Assembly (NCBI GenBank): GCA_020636045.1
Contig: JACJYP010000004.1
Span: 372,001-436,000 of the forward strand
DNA: 64,000 bases
Direction: 5' to 3'
From: Lewinellaceae bacterium
GTDB taxonomy: Bacteria > Bacteroidota > Bacteroidia > Chitinophagales > Saprospiraceae
Under the pieces are notes generated by a model. It did no database searches. It was not told the DNA's origin and was given only the letters and a program-made list of their open reading frames with translations. Positions within the stretch are counted from its first letter, which is position 1; every line of letters begins with the position of its first letter. Position numbers and translations under genes: made by a program. Below are positions 51,566 to 62,400 of this stretch, one piece after another.

Positions 51566-53749
51566 TTATTGCCCTTTTCGCTGGGCGAACAGCCATTCCA
51601 GTACTTCGGGATTGTAATATGTGACATCCCAGACATTATGACCAAGTGTCGAGTATTCTGTGTACTTCACCCGTTCATTTCCCGCTTTTTTCAGCGCGTC
51701 CACACTCCGGCGCGAAAACTGCGGATACACCGCATCATCGAGCCTGCCGTGAAAAACCCAGATCGGGATATTTTTCATGCGATCTGCTACATCGGGGTCT
51801 CCGCCACCGCAAAGCGGCATGCCTGCGGCAAACAGTTCCGGTCGCCGGGCCAGCAGGTCGAAGGTACCGAAACCTCCCATGCTCAGCCCAGTGATATATA
51901 TGCGGTTGCGGTCTATTTGCGGGTGTTCCTCCAGTATTTTTTCCAGCAACTCAAGCGTCATGCGCCCGGGTACCGTCGGGTCGGGAGAGTAAAGCGCACT
52001 CCAGTCCTTGCTGCTTCCTCCCCATCGCAATCCTTCAGGGCATTGCGGTACCAGGAGATAACAGGGATGCTCTTCCAGCATTTTCCGCTCGCAAAAGCCA
52101 TAAACGCCGTTTCTCATTTGACTGCTGTTGTCATCGCCGCGCTCGCCCGAACCATGCAGGAACAGCACCAGCGGGTATTTTTCGGATGTTTTGGCCTTCC
52201 AGGGCTCCATCAATTGATAGGGAAGTTTATTCCCGGCTTTGTCTTTATATACCGCCCGGCTGAAAAAACTGCTGCGGTCGAGCGGCACATCGGGGTTCGG
52301 CATGGCTTTCTCGCCGTCTGCCCAATCGATCCCTGCTGTTATTTTGGAGTCGACCCGATCGAGCCACCCTCCTGTAAACCCCGCGCGCTGCAGGCCGCGC
52401 ACGATGTATGGATTCTTTTTCATGAGGCTCCATAAAAAGCCGCTTCGGTAATTCTCGATCATCAGGACGATCGGCCCCTGATCGATACCCAGGTAGTCCT
52501 TGTCCACCCAAAAGTCACGGCCGGGCTGCGCGCTTTCCGATTGATCGGTCCAGGTAAAACTTTCGTTGTAAGCGTCGAAAAACCCATAGGGCCCGACCGG
52601 CCAGCGTTCCCACATGGCCTGTGTGGCAGGGAGGCAGTATTCCGGAGCAAAAGGCATGGATGCCACGGCAGCTGTAGGAGCAATGGTGCCGTCGTCGGTG
52701 TGATAATCGGCAGCCACGCCGCGCGCTGAATATCCCTGAAACACCTGTTCGCGCCCTTCGTACATTTTGTTCGCGTAGCCGGGGCCGTCACAGGCTGTCA
52801 GCCCCCATATCTGTTCGCCATATCCTTTGAATTTCAGGGGATTATCGATACAATACCGGCGATTGGCCAGCGCCGCTCTGCGGCTGTTCTCAAAGTAATC
52901 GATGCCCATTTTCTGCATGTACGGATCGCGGATGTCGCGAAAGTCGATCCATACATGGCTGTACTGGTGGCCGAACAGGGGGCCGAAATTCACCATATCC
53001 TGCCCTTTAAAATCGGCGCGGTAGTACGTTGCGCACCATGCATCCCAGGTTTTGGCAGGCACAGGATGTGTCGGAGAGCCCAGGGCCATGATGTTCAGGA
53101 TCATGGCTTCGTTATAGCCGTGCCATTCTGCCGGCAAAAAGCCGCGATCGGGGAACCAGCCCATGCTCAGCCGGTCGTGCTCGTTGAGGTACCAGTCGAA
53201 TTCGACGCGGCGGAACAAAAAATCGGACAAGTCCCGGATAGCCTTTTCGGTAGCATTGTCCCGGTCGAAATAAGTCATACAGGAAAGTACCCCCGCCATC
53301 AGCAGGCCCGTATCGATACTGGACAATTCTACATTTTTGAACCGCAGGGCATCCTGTGTATTGAGAAAATGGTAATACCAGCCGCGGTAGCCCGCAACAC
53401 CCGTCATCTGTGGCCCCTGGGGCAATGCTTTCAGTACTTCAAGTGTTTTCAGCACGCGTTGTGCGGCCTGCTCCCGGCTGACCCAGCCCCGTTCAACGCC
53501 TACCAGATAGGCAGAAAGACCAAAACCTGTGGCCGCGATGCTTGAAAAATGATCGGTCGGGTATCGGTCGGGTATCTGGAAATTTTCCGAATGCGCCAGT
53601 TCCCAGAAATAAAGGAAATGTCTTTTTTGTACTTCGTCGAGGCTGAATGCTGGCTTGTCCGCCCCTCCGGCCAGTGCATGTGGTTGCTGGGCGCGAAAAG
53701 CGCCGGGTATTAATATCAGACTGAAGATCAGCCATTTGCGAAAAAGCAT
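51566..53749 (-). CDS. GH144-like endo-beta-1,2-glucanase fused to an alpha/beta-hydrolase esterase
   Basis: 727 residues with a signal peptide (LIFSLILIPGAFRAQ). Residues 30-455 are a glucoamylase-like (PF10091/GH144) domain with family signatures: LDEVQKRHFLYFWELA, SSIAATGFGLSAYLVG, WHGYNEAMILNIMALGSPTH, and YLGIDQGPIVLMIENYRSGF. GH144 enzymes cleave beta-1,2-glucan into sophoro-oligosaccharides. From about 490 an esterase domain follows: LVLFLHGSGERGD (oxyanion), ITGLSMGGFGTFDLLARRP (Ser), GRLDDAVYP (Asp), LGHNVWDVTYY (His). The esterase could strip acyl groups such as succinyl from substituted glucans. No sorting domain at the end. It lies 26 bases before the GH3 gene. Confidence 0.88.
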   Translation of the reverse strand: MLFRKWLIFSLILIPGAFRAQQPHALAGGADKPAFSLDEVQKRHFLYFWELAHSENFQIPDRYPTDHFSSIAATGFGLSAYLVGVERGWVSREQAAQRVLKTLEVLKALPQGPQMTGVAGYRGWYYHFLNTQDALRFKNVELSSIDTGLLMAGVLSCMTYFDRDNATEKAIRDLSDFLFRRVEFDWYLNEHDRLSMGWFPDRGFLPAEWHGYNEAMILNIMALGSPTHPVPAKTWDAWCATYYRADFKGQDMVNFGPLFGHQYSHVWIDFRDIRDPYMQKMGIDYFENSRRAALANRRYCIDNPLKFKGYGEQIWGLTACDGPGYANKMYEGREQVFQGYSARGVAADYHTDDGTIAPTAAVASMPFAPEYCLPATQAMWERWPVGPYGFFDAYNESFTWTDQSESAQPGRDFWVDKDYLGIDQGPIVLMIENYRSGFLWSLMKKNPYIVRGLQRAGFTGGWLDRVDSKITAGIDWADGEKAMPNPDVPLDRSSFFSRAVYKDKAGNKLPYQLMEPWKAKTSEKYPLVLFLHGSGERGDDNSSQMRNGVYGFCERKMLEEHPCYLLVPQCPEGLRWGGSSKDWSALYSPDPTVPGRMTLELLEKILEEHPQIDRNRIYITGLSMGGFGTFDLLARRPELFAAGMPLCGGGDPDVADRMKNIPIWVFHGRLDDAVYPQFSRRSVDALKKAGNERVKYTEYSTLGHNVWDVTYYNPEVLEWLFAQRKGQ

Positions 53750-53813
53750 ATCGCGTGTATTTGGATTTGAAGGAATCCTTATTCGGATAAAGCGCGCCGA
53801 ATGCCGGGCGATC

Positions 53814-53861
53814 GAAAAAAAGCGGGGCGATCTGCGATAGATCTACCCAAACCTGCCCCGC
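53814..53861 (-). terminator. Possible terminator inside the PUL, after the six-repeat binding protein
   Basis: GCGGGGC (53822-53828) pairs with GCCCCGC (53855-53861) across a 26-base loop; on the minus strand the stem is followed by TTTTTTT. It would reduce transcription from the two upstream genes into GH144-esterase. A separate 11-bp inverted repeat, GGGGTTTGGAT (53933-53943) and 53986-53996, lies nearby without a T run. Confidence 0.55.
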
Positions 53862-54047
53862 CTCATATTTCAATCAAAAACTAACCCATTCACTCAGAGG
53901 TGTAAAAGCCGGCAGAGCACAGGCAGGAGGATGGGGTTTGGATATAATATCACCGAAAGGCAATCACTGCATTTCAATAACAAGTATCCAAACCCCGGAA
54001 AACTTACCCTCAAACCTCTTCTTTACCTACCGACCTCCACTTTTCAA

Positions 54048-57000
54048 TTACTGCTTGATGAATTTGGCATTTCCAACCAGAACGCCTTGTTCGTTGTAGC
54101 CGGTAATCGTATAGATGCCCGCCGGCAACTGGCTAATATTCACATCCGTGCGGGTATCGTTCGAAGTATTGGCCATCGAAAGGCGCTGGCCGTAGGCATT
54201 GAATACCGCGATACGCGATACGCCTTCGAAGTTCTCTACCCACAGGTTATCGGTCGCCGGGTTGGGCGATACGCGCATGCTGGCAACTGTCGGCGGCGTA
54301 AATGTTCCGATGATGCCGCAGGCACCCTCTCCGATCACGATATCGTCGAAATAGGTAACGACATCCGTACCTCCACCCGTGGAGCCGAGATCTACCAGCA
54401 CCGTCAGACGCGAATATTTCGCATCGTCGGCAACGGCAGAAAAGTCGAATGTCAGTTCTTCCCATTCATTCATTTTTGTATTCGGCACGGTGATCTCGAC
54501 TGGTGGGAACGGGTTACCGAACTCTTCCACTTTCATCGTAAAGGTTCCGATGTGGTCCATCAGCACCTTGGTCTTGATCTGCTTCGTGCCTTTGAAATCG
54601 ACGTTGGCGTCGAGTTGTGCGAAAGCGCCCGAGAAAATAGGCGCGCTGCCAGATTGTACGTACTTGATCGCTTTTGAACTGGTATTGATACCTGCAGGCA
54701 TCGGATTGTCCGCGACCTCAAGCGTTTGCCCGTCATATGGGTTGTTGTTGAAGTAGGCAAAATTGTTGAGCGTCGAGTTTGCCGATTCCTGATCGGCTAC
54801 ACAGCCATTGTAACCGGCCCTGCGCCAGCGGATATTGTCCACCAGATAAGTACCGCCGCCGGTGGGGCTCAGCACGTTGAAAAAGATCACCAGTTGCGTG
54901 GCTGCGGTGCCTTCCGCGCCGCTAAAGTCAATGCTGAAGGTATGCCATTTGTTCTTTTCCGGCAGGGTGTCGAACACCTCTACGTTATCGCCACTCTGTA
55001 GTTTGAAAAGGAACGGCACATTATCGAACGGCGAATACACCTGCACTTCAAGCTGATTGGCCAGGCTCAGATCGGGTGGAGCAGGCAATTGGAAACCGAT
55101 GCCCGCGAATTCCGTTCCGGCGCCTGCCGGATCGGCATATTCCCCTACTTTCAGCGAGCCGTTCTCTGTAGTGATCTGTGAATTATTCACCACTTTCAGG
55201 TCGCTGGCGCCGTAGAAAATGTTGTCATAGTTGCGCTGGCACTCGAAGTCGTCGATGATCTGCGTGTTGGGCACTACATCCACACAGGGATCGACGGTCG
55301 TGAGAGTCTGCGTCAGGTTATCGATGCACCACGACTCATTCTGAGCGGTCGTGCCCGGATCGAAGATCAAACGAACTTCACCAAAATCGGTGATCGCGGA
55401 AAATGGAGAAAAGTCGAAACTAAGGGTTTCCCATTGTCCTGACGTCGTGATCTTGGCTTCCACTTCTTTGTTGCCTTCCGTCGGCGAGCTGAGTTGCATA
55501 CGCACAACCGCGCCGTCTGATCCGGCCGGACTCAGCACATCCACATTGAACTGCGAATACACCGACAAGTCGAAATTGTTGAGCGAAATGCCCTGCAAAG
55601 TCGAGAAGGGGGAAGCGCCTTTGGAGTAACATCCTACCTCCGTCGAATTGTTGACCGAGTTTGGTGACGAGTTGGCAGTTGGCCCGGAGAAGGTGCCGTG
55701 CAACACATCGTCCTGGTTGAGTGCCTGCCAGCCGAGGTGTACCCCTCCCTGGAAATCTTCCAGCACAATACCCTTGCGGGCTGCCAGTTTGATATCGTCG
55801 ATGTAATATATGTCGCCTGGTTCACCATTTACGCCGGCATTAAAGAACATAACGAGTCTGGTGTGGCCCTTGCCGACCTGGTCGCTGAAATCGACGCTGT
55901 ATTCTACCCATTTGTTGAGTTCGGTGACTTGCACGGGAACCTCCTTCGGGCTGGAGCCGCCTTCGATCTTTAACAGCAGGGTGCCGGCCTTGGGCGCCCA
56001 TAATTTCAGTCCGAACTGATTCCGCTCGCTCAGGTCGATCGGATTTGCGTATGAGATCACCAGGGGGTAGTATTCCGTACCGGCGCCGGCGCGGTCTCTG
56101 ACGCGGCCAACCTTCGGAGAGGTGTTGAGTGCATCCGGCCCGGGGTTTTTGATCACATCAAGACTGTCCCAGCCGAGGCCGTATATGGCATTGCGCATGC
56201 AATCGAAATCGTCGATGATTTCCGGGTCGGCTTCAACGCCTTCGCAGGGGCCCTGCGGGGAAACGACGATGTCATCAATGTAGAACGTGTCCATACTTCC
56301 GGAAACACCCGGAGAGAAAACGACCAGTATTTTATCGAGTTCCGTAAAGTCTTTGGCAGAAGAGAAGTCGAAGTTGTATTCCTGCCAGGCATTCGTGACG
56401 GCAACGTTCTTCGTAAATTCCTTGTTCTGTCCGCCGCCTTCCAGTTTGAACAGCAACTGGGTCGCTTTGGGGGCGTACAACTTGATACTGAACTGGTTGT
56501 ACGTCGAAAGGTCAAGCGGAGCCGAAGCGGTGCCAAAAGCAAAACTGTAGTCGGAGTTCGGGTCATTGGTGAAAGAGCCCACCATCGCCGAGCCGTTGAT
56601 CTGGTTGGGGTCGGGGTTGGTAACTACGCCGTTGTAGGTACCGTTCAGATCGGTCCAGGTAATACCGGAGGGCGTTTCAAAATCTTCGATCACATTTTCA
56701 TTTTTCTCGGCGACGAGGTCGTCGAAGTAGTAGGTATTCGCACTCGGGTCATTACCCGGATCGAAGAAAATGATGATCTTGGTCAGTTGGTCCATGTTTT
56801 CGCCTTTGCTCAGGTCGAAACTCAGTTCTACCCACTGGTTGGCAGCTGTAATCATGGCCTGTTTTTCAACTGCCTGACCGGTTCCTTCCAGTTTGAGCAA
56901 AACGGGGGTTGCCTCAGCACACCAGACTTTCAGTTTGAAACGGCTGAATTCGGAAAGGTCGAGCGGCTGGGCGAGGTCGGGAACCCAGAACAGCGAGTAT

Positions 57001-57212
57001 CCGAAACCCATGCCTTTGGTATAGGAACCGACGAATCCGCTGCCATTCACGGCATCGGGCGCCGGGTTGGCCAGCACACCGTTGTAGGTGCCGTCGGCTG
57101 CCGTCCAGTTCAGATCGGACGTGCCACCCTCAAAATCTTCATAAACGATTTGAGCATGTGCGCCGAAATATCCCAGAAAAGCAAATAGCGTCAACAGAAA
57201 TGCATTTTTCAT
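54048..57212 (-). CDS. Surface protein of six carbohydrate-binding-like repeats with T9SS type A sorting domain
   Basis: 1054 residues from ATG 57212, where a signal peptide begins (MKNAFLLTLFAFLGYFGAHA). Six repeats of about 155-170 residues follow, each with an acidic start (EDFE, DDFDC), a central LDLSxxxQFxxKxWxPxxxxLLxKLEG strand pair, a xxWxExSFDFS motif, and YYxDDI near the end; repeats 1-3 are closest to each other. The layout matches jelly-roll carbohydrate-binding modules such as CBM11-like ones. The tail (RVSPNPATDNLWVENFEG, then QLPAGIYTITGY) is a type A sorting domain. It is probably the PUL's surface glycan-binding protein. No catalytic motif seen. Confidence 0.85.
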   Translation of the reverse strand: MKNAFLLTLFAFLGYFGAHAQIVYEDFEGGTSDLNWTAADGTYNGVLANPAPDAVNGSGFVGSYTKGMGFGYSLFWVPDLAQPLDLSEFSRFKLKVWCAEATPVLLKLEGTGQAVEKQAMITAANQWVELSFDLSKGENMDQLTKIIIFFDPGNDPSANTYYFDDLVAEKNENVIEDFETPSGITWTDLNGTYNGVVTNPDPNQINGSAMVGSFTNDPNSDYSFAFGTASAPLDLSTYNQFSIKLYAPKATQLLFKLEGGGQNKEFTKNVAVTNAWQEYNFDFSSAKDFTELDKILVVFSPGVSGSMDTFYIDDIVVSPQGPCEGVEADPEIIDDFDCMRNAIYGLGWDSLDVIKNPGPDALNTSPKVGRVRDRAGAGTEYYPLVISYANPIDLSERNQFGLKLWAPKAGTLLLKIEGGSSPKEVPVQVTELNKWVEYSVDFSDQVGKGHTRLVMFFNAGVNGEPGDIYYIDDIKLAARKGIVLEDFQGGVHLGWQALNQDDVLHGTFSGPTANSSPNSVNNSTEVGCYSKGASPFSTLQGISLNNFDLSVYSQFNVDVLSPAGSDGAVVRMQLSSPTEGNKEVEAKITTSGQWETLSFDFSPFSAITDFGEVRLIFDPGTTAQNESWCIDNLTQTLTTVDPCVDVVPNTQIIDDFECQRNYDNIFYGASDLKVVNNSQITTENGSLKVGEYADPAGAGTEFAGIGFQLPAPPDLSLANQLEVQVYSPFDNVPFLFKLQSGDNVEVFDTLPEKNKWHTFSIDFSGAEGTAATQLVIFFNVLSPTGGGTYLVDNIRWRRAGYNGCVADQESANSTLNNFAYFNNNPYDGQTLEVADNPMPAGINTSSKAIKYVQSGSAPIFSGAFAQLDANVDFKGTKQIKTKVLMDHIGTFTMKVEEFGNPFPPVEITVPNTKMNEWEELTFDFSAVADDAKYSRLTVLVDLGSTGGGTDVVTYFDDIVIGEGACGIIGTFTPPTVASMRVSPNPATDNLWVENFEGVSRIAVFNAYGQRLSMANTSNDTRTDVNISQLPAGIYTITGYNEQGVLVGNAKFIKQ

Positions 57213-57282
57213 AAGCGCTTCTTTTAGATTGGTTATGTGTGAGAAAGTAAGTTTATCGTAAGCGGCGTTTCGGGATTTTTTA

Positions 57283-59154
57283 TCAGTCACCTGTCACGAC
57301 CGACAGTTTTTTTTGTATTTGAAATTGACCGTCACCGACCCGTAGCAAATACGTTCCTGCGGGCAATGCAGGTATCGGAACCTGTTCCTGAAAAACGCCC
57401 GTTTGTACCTGCCGGTCACGGAAATATGTGTGCAGCACCTTCCCCTGCATGTCGGCCAACATAGCCGATAAGTGCTTCGTTGTGAGCACATTCCACTCGA
57501 TAGTCGCCACTCCCCCACTCTTTACCGGGTTTGGGAATACCGACACATCGAAGCCGGTCGACTCAAGCGTATGCTCGTCGGTGCCCGTCAGGTCCTCCTG
57601 AAATCCAATGGCATCGAGCGCGGGTTGTATCTCCGGATTTTCCATAAATGTCTCCCACAACAACCCCGTTCGATAGTTTTCGATCATGGCCACGATGGGT
57701 CCCTGATCGATGGCGAGGTAAGAAGATGCGTACCAGTTCTGGTTGAGGTTAAATGCGTCGTAAAACCCGTAGGGTCCCCACAGGTTTTCACCGAGGTTAC
57801 GGTAGAAATGTTTAAGGGCTTTTACGCTTTCATCCGGCGTATACGGCATGGAAGCCAGCGCAGCGGTGGGGCTGATCGTACCGTTATCATTCAAGGGGAA
57901 AGGATCGTGAACGGCGTAGCCGCCGGGATCGTCGCTGGCAGTAAGCCCCCAGCAGTTTTCCGAATACCCCTGATGCCCTTTCGGATTGATCACACAATAG
58001 GTCTGATGGATCAGGGCATGGTTGCGGTTGCGCACGAAATAGTTGCAGTATTGGTCTTTTTTATTGCGCGGGTCGAAACCCAGATAGGAATAATGAGCAA
58101 AAAAGAGCGGTCCCCCAGCATAGGGTCCCGTATAGACCTTGTAGCCGTAATAAGTGTTCAGATTTTGATAACTGCCACCTGTCCAGCCACTTGTGTACAG
58201 AGAGGCCGGCACCCCGTGTGTGGGAGAAGCGATGGCCAGCAGGTAAATGATCTGCGCTTCGTTGAAGCCTCGTATAGCGAGGTTGATCTGCCACTGATGC
58301 TCGGGCGACCAGTGCCAGTACAGCACATTGCTGCCGTTTTTGCGGTACCAGTCCCACTCCACATCTTCCCAAAGCCCGGTAATGGCGTTGCGCAGAGCTG
58401 ATTCCAGCGGCGTGTCTTCGTCAAAATACCGGCGGGCGGTCAGCAGTCCCTGCATCAAAAAGGCCGTTTCCACGAGGTCGCCCCCGTTGTCGTACTGACT
58501 GAAGGGAAAAACCTTGCCGCTGGAGCCGTACATCCAGTGGGGAAATACGCCGTGAAAACGATCCGCGATCTGCAGGAAGGTAACGATCTTGATCATCCGG
58601 TTCACCGCTTCTTCGCGTGTCACCCAGCCCCGCTCGGCGCCGACGATGATCGACAAAATGCCGAAACCCGAGCCGCCCATCGTCACCACCTGAGGGTTAC
58701 CATTGTTGCGTTCGCGCGCCAGCCCGCTGGTCGGGTGTGCGTAATCCCAGAAATATCGAAAGGTGTAGCGTTGCACCATTTCCAGTAACTCCTCGTCGCT
58801 CATCACGTGTGTTTCTGCTAGCACTACCGGAGAAAAGTTGCTGGTCATGCCCCCTGGCGCAGTCGCCCGGACCTTGTACTGCCGGTTCAGGTTATCGCCT
58901 TCATCGCCGGTCCAATCGATCAGGGATGTGACGGAAGGCGATACACTTTTGAGCGGCAGAAAATCAGTCCCCCCGTTTTCAGAGCGATACACTTCATAAC
59001 CGGTAACGCCGGGGGTCGGGCTTGCGGTCCAGCGGAGCTCGATGTGGCTGTCGTAGCCATCTGCTATCAAGTCGGAGGGTGCCGCCGGCGCCTGGGCCGA
59101 CGTACAACCGGGGGCAATCATCAGAAGTGGGAGTAAGTAACGGATTATCGTCAT
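57283..59154 (-). CDS. GH144-like endo-beta-1,2-glucanase with fibronectin III and T9SS type A domains
   Basis: 623 residues. A signal peptide ending in a Cys (LLPLLMIAPGCTSAQ, possibly a lipobox) is followed by a fibronectin III domain (about 22-110: APSDLIADGYDSHIELRWTA), a PF10091/GH144 domain (about 120-545: TFRYFWDYAHP, GGSGFGILSIIVGAERGWV, FNEAQIIYLLAIASPTHGVP, YLAIDQGPIVAMIENYRTGL), and a sorting domain (SVFPNPVKSGGVATIEW, LPAGTYLLRVG). The catalytic part resembles the GH144-esterase in the same locus, but it lacks the esterase and has a T9SS tail, so it likely acts at the surface. It heads the PUL; its promoter must lie in 59155-59484. Confidence 0.9.
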   Translation of the reverse strand: MTIIRYLLPLLMIAPGCTSAQAPAAPSDLIADGYDSHIELRWTASPTPGVTGYEVYRSENGGTDFLPLKSVSPSVTSLIDWTGDEGDNLNRQYKVRATAPGGMTSNFSPVVLAETHVMSDEELLEMVQRYTFRYFWDYAHPTSGLARERNNGNPQVVTMGGSGFGILSIIVGAERGWVTREEAVNRMIKIVTFLQIADRFHGVFPHWMYGSSGKVFPFSQYDNGGDLVETAFLMQGLLTARRYFDEDTPLESALRNAITGLWEDVEWDWYRKNGSNVLYWHWSPEHQWQINLAIRGFNEAQIIYLLAIASPTHGVPASLYTSGWTGGSYQNLNTYYGYKVYTGPYAGGPLFFAHYSYLGFDPRNKKDQYCNYFVRNRNHALIHQTYCVINPKGHQGYSENCWGLTASDDPGGYAVHDPFPLNDNGTISPTAALASMPYTPDESVKALKHFYRNLGENLWGPYGFYDAFNLNQNWYASSYLAIDQGPIVAMIENYRTGLLWETFMENPEIQPALDAIGFQEDLTGTDEHTLESTGFDVSVFPNPVKSGGVATIEWNVLTTKHLSAMLADMQGKVLHTYFRDRQVQTGVFQEQVPIPALPAGTYLLRVGDGQFQIQKKLSVVTGD

Positions 59155-59484
59155 ATGTGGTCAATCATTTTTCCTCATCGGGTACCGATCCGGAATTTAG
59201 GAAATAATTCGGCACAAAAATTCGATGACAGCATGAAATTCCGGCTTTTGTCAAAAAAATAGGCAAAAAAGCACCTCACCACTACTACGCCATGTACAAA
59301 ACGGGCGAAAAAGTGCAGTTAATGCCGTCCAAAAGGCCTTCAACGGAAGGCGCTGGCCGGTCTACACAGTGAAGCGTAGCGTTCACATTGGGAAAGTTTG
59401 CATTCACATGGTCTTCGAAAATTGTGAAAAATAATTTGTGCATTCCCTGGTCCGGCCTTCATCCTACCCCAAAATCTTCCGAAT
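59155..59484. other. Divergent intergenic region between the PUL and the A2M gene
   Basis: No coding sequence seen. It should carry the leftward promoter of the PUL and the rightward promoter of the macroglobulin-like gene. On the plus strand TAATTTG (59431-59437) is a weak match to TAnnTTTG. No regulator gene (hybrid two-component, SusR or sigma/anti-sigma) is present at this end. Confidence 0.4.
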
Positions 59485-62400
59485 ATGTTATACCCAATCA
59501 CACTTTGGCTGTGGACATTTTTGTTTGCCAGCCCCGACGCCGCGCCACTGAGCGCCCAACTCCAAAACCCCTTCGTTTCACCGATCGTCCTTGGCGACAG
59601 TACCATTTACCAGGAACTGAAAGAAAAACTTGCCAACCGTCAGAAAGCGATCGCTCCTGAAAAACTGTACCTGCAGCTCGACCGTACCCTGTACGTCCCC
59701 GGAGACGATGTCTGGTTCAACGCCTATGTACGCAACGCAGGCGACCTGCAAGCTTCCCTGCAAAGCCAGATCCTGTACGTGGAATTGCTGGATCCGCGTG
59801 GTTCGATGCTGGAGCAAAAAACTTTTCTCGCCCTCGATGGTACCACGGCCGGCGACTTTCAGATCAAGGCTGAATGGCCCGGAGGGCTTTACAAGATCAA
59901 GGCCTATACCCGCTGGATGGAAAATACCGGTGATGTGTTCGAACGCACATTGACCGTTCAGAAAGTGGTGCTGCCAAACCTGAATATGAAACTGGAATTC
60001 GAGCGCAAGGCGCTGGGTCCCGGCGATATGGCCATTGCCCGCCTCGATGTATCGGGACTCGACAATAAAGCGCTGGCCAAAAGCGACATCCGGTTTACCG
60101 CCACTGCCGACGGACGCGAATGCGCCGTCGGAACAGCCAAAACCGACGGTAACGGCCGTGCCTATCTCAAATTCCGGCTTCCGGAAGACCTCAAAAGCGC
60201 AGACGGCCTGCTCAACGTGCTGATCGCGCACAAAGGCTCTACCGAATCCATTTCGCGCGCCATTCCGATCGTGCTCAACAAGATCGATCTTCAGTTTTTC
60301 CCAGAAGGCGGCGACGCGGTAGCAGGCCTGCCCTGCCAGATGGCCTTCAAAGCGCTGAATGAATTTGGGAAACCCGCCGACGTGTCCGGCATCATTGTAG
60401 ATGAAAAAGGCGCGCAGGTGGCCGAATTCAGCAGTTACCACGATGGCATGGGCGCATTCGGGTTCGTACCGCAAGCAGGTCGGCGCTACGAAGCGCGCCT
60501 GACCAGGCCCCTTGCTTCCGACACCCCTTATCCGCTGCCCGACATTGCTGTCTCAGGCTATTCGCTGCGATTGCAGAACCGGAATGAAAAATCCCTTCAG
60601 TTTGCTGTATCTGCTACCGGCAACGGGAAAGCATATCTGCTGGGCACCAGCCAGGACAAGCCTTTCTTTTTCAGGGAAATTGAATTCGGTGGCCAATCGT
60701 CGGATCAGCAGGTGACCGTTCCGGTGCAGGACCTGCCGATGGGGATCGCGCGTTTTACTTTGTTTGATAGCGAAAAAAGCGAACAGGCGGAGCGGCTCGT
60801 GTTCGTCAATCGCGATAAAGGCCTCGATATTGAGATCACAACTGACAAAGAGCGATACCTGCCCCGTGAGAAAGTGCAGATGGATATCAAGGTACGCGAC
60901 CACATGGGCCGGCCGGTGCAGGGGCGTTTCTCCCTGGCGGTTGCCGATGAAAAACTGCTCAGTTTCGCCGACGACAAGCAGGGACATATTTTGGCTTCCC
61001 TGCTGCTTGAGCAGGATGTGAAAGGAAAGATCGAAGAACCCAACTTTTACTTCGACCCTGCCGAGCCGAAATCCGCCCAGGCGCTCGATTACCTGCTGAT
61101 GACGCAAGGCTGGCGCAGGTTTGAGTGGGAAGAAGTATTGGAGGACCAGCCGGTAGCGTATGATCAACCGGCCGAAAGAGCCAGCATTGCAGGTGTTCTG
61201 GTCAAGCGCAACGGCAAACCGCTGCCCTGGGCGACAGTTTCACTTTATCCAAACGGCCCCAAAACCGAAACCGATAACGAAGGCAGGTTCACCTTTACAA
61301 ATGTGGATATCGAGCAATACACACACGTACAATACTGGCGCGACCAGTATAGCCGGATATACTGGTACGATGAAAATATGAAGTTGGCACCCAGTGGAGC
61401 GGTGACACAGGCGACTGTCCGCTACCAGAACGGAAAAAACGGCAGCACCTTTCTTCAAGGTAAAGTCACAGACGATCAGGGTGAAACGATGATCGGGGCA
61501 ACTGTCAAGATCATGAAAGGGTCCGATTTTGTACGTGGCACGATCACCGACTTCGACGGAAACTACCGGGTAGCCCCCCTTGAGCCGGGCACTTACGACG
61601 TGGTGTTCTCTTACACTGGGTACGCCGAACAACGGGTTAAAGGCGTGAAAACCCTTATGAACCAGATCGCTTTCCTCGACGCTACAATGTGCAGCACTAC
61701 TGTCATCTCAGACGTAGAAGTCACAGCGTTTAAAACGCCGGCGATTGAGAAAGATAAAACTGCCGGTGGCCAGACCCTCACGTCGCAACAGATCAAAAAC
61801 CTGCCGACGCGCAGTGTAAACGCCACAGTAACTGCAAGCGAGGAAGACGCCGGTATTACGATCAGAGGCTCGCGTGCCGACGCCACGACCCTTTACATCG
61901 ACGGTATCCGCGCGCAGGCAAAAAAAGACATGGAAGCGGACGAGATGCTCGACCTCGCCGGCGGCGTGCCAGCCGACCTGCCGAATGCCATGGAGATCAA
62001 CGAAGTTCAGGTTGTTGCATTCAAAGTGCCGCTAATCGAACAGGATAAAACTTCTACCGGTCAGATACTGGACGCCGGCCAACTAAGACCGAGGTCGAGC
62101 GCATCGTTCAGTAAAAAAAGGCTCGCTGCAGCCGAGCGGAACGCGAGGATGCAGGCCCGGCCATTGAAGGTATTCGCCCGCGCACGCACTTTTTATACGC
62201 CTGCATACGAATCTTCAACCCCTGCAACCGCGACACGCACGGATTTTCGCTCCACCATCTTTTGGAAGCCGGACATCACGACTGACCGGAAAGGCCGCGC
62301 CAGCGTTGAATTCTACACATCCGACGCCATCACGAACTTCCGAGCCACACTGGAAGGTATCGGTACAAAAGGGCAGGCCGGACGTGCAGAAAAGAAGTTT

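Noticed and set aside
53933..53996. Inverted repeat as a second PUL terminator
   Set aside because: The loop is 42 bases and there is no T run after either arm.
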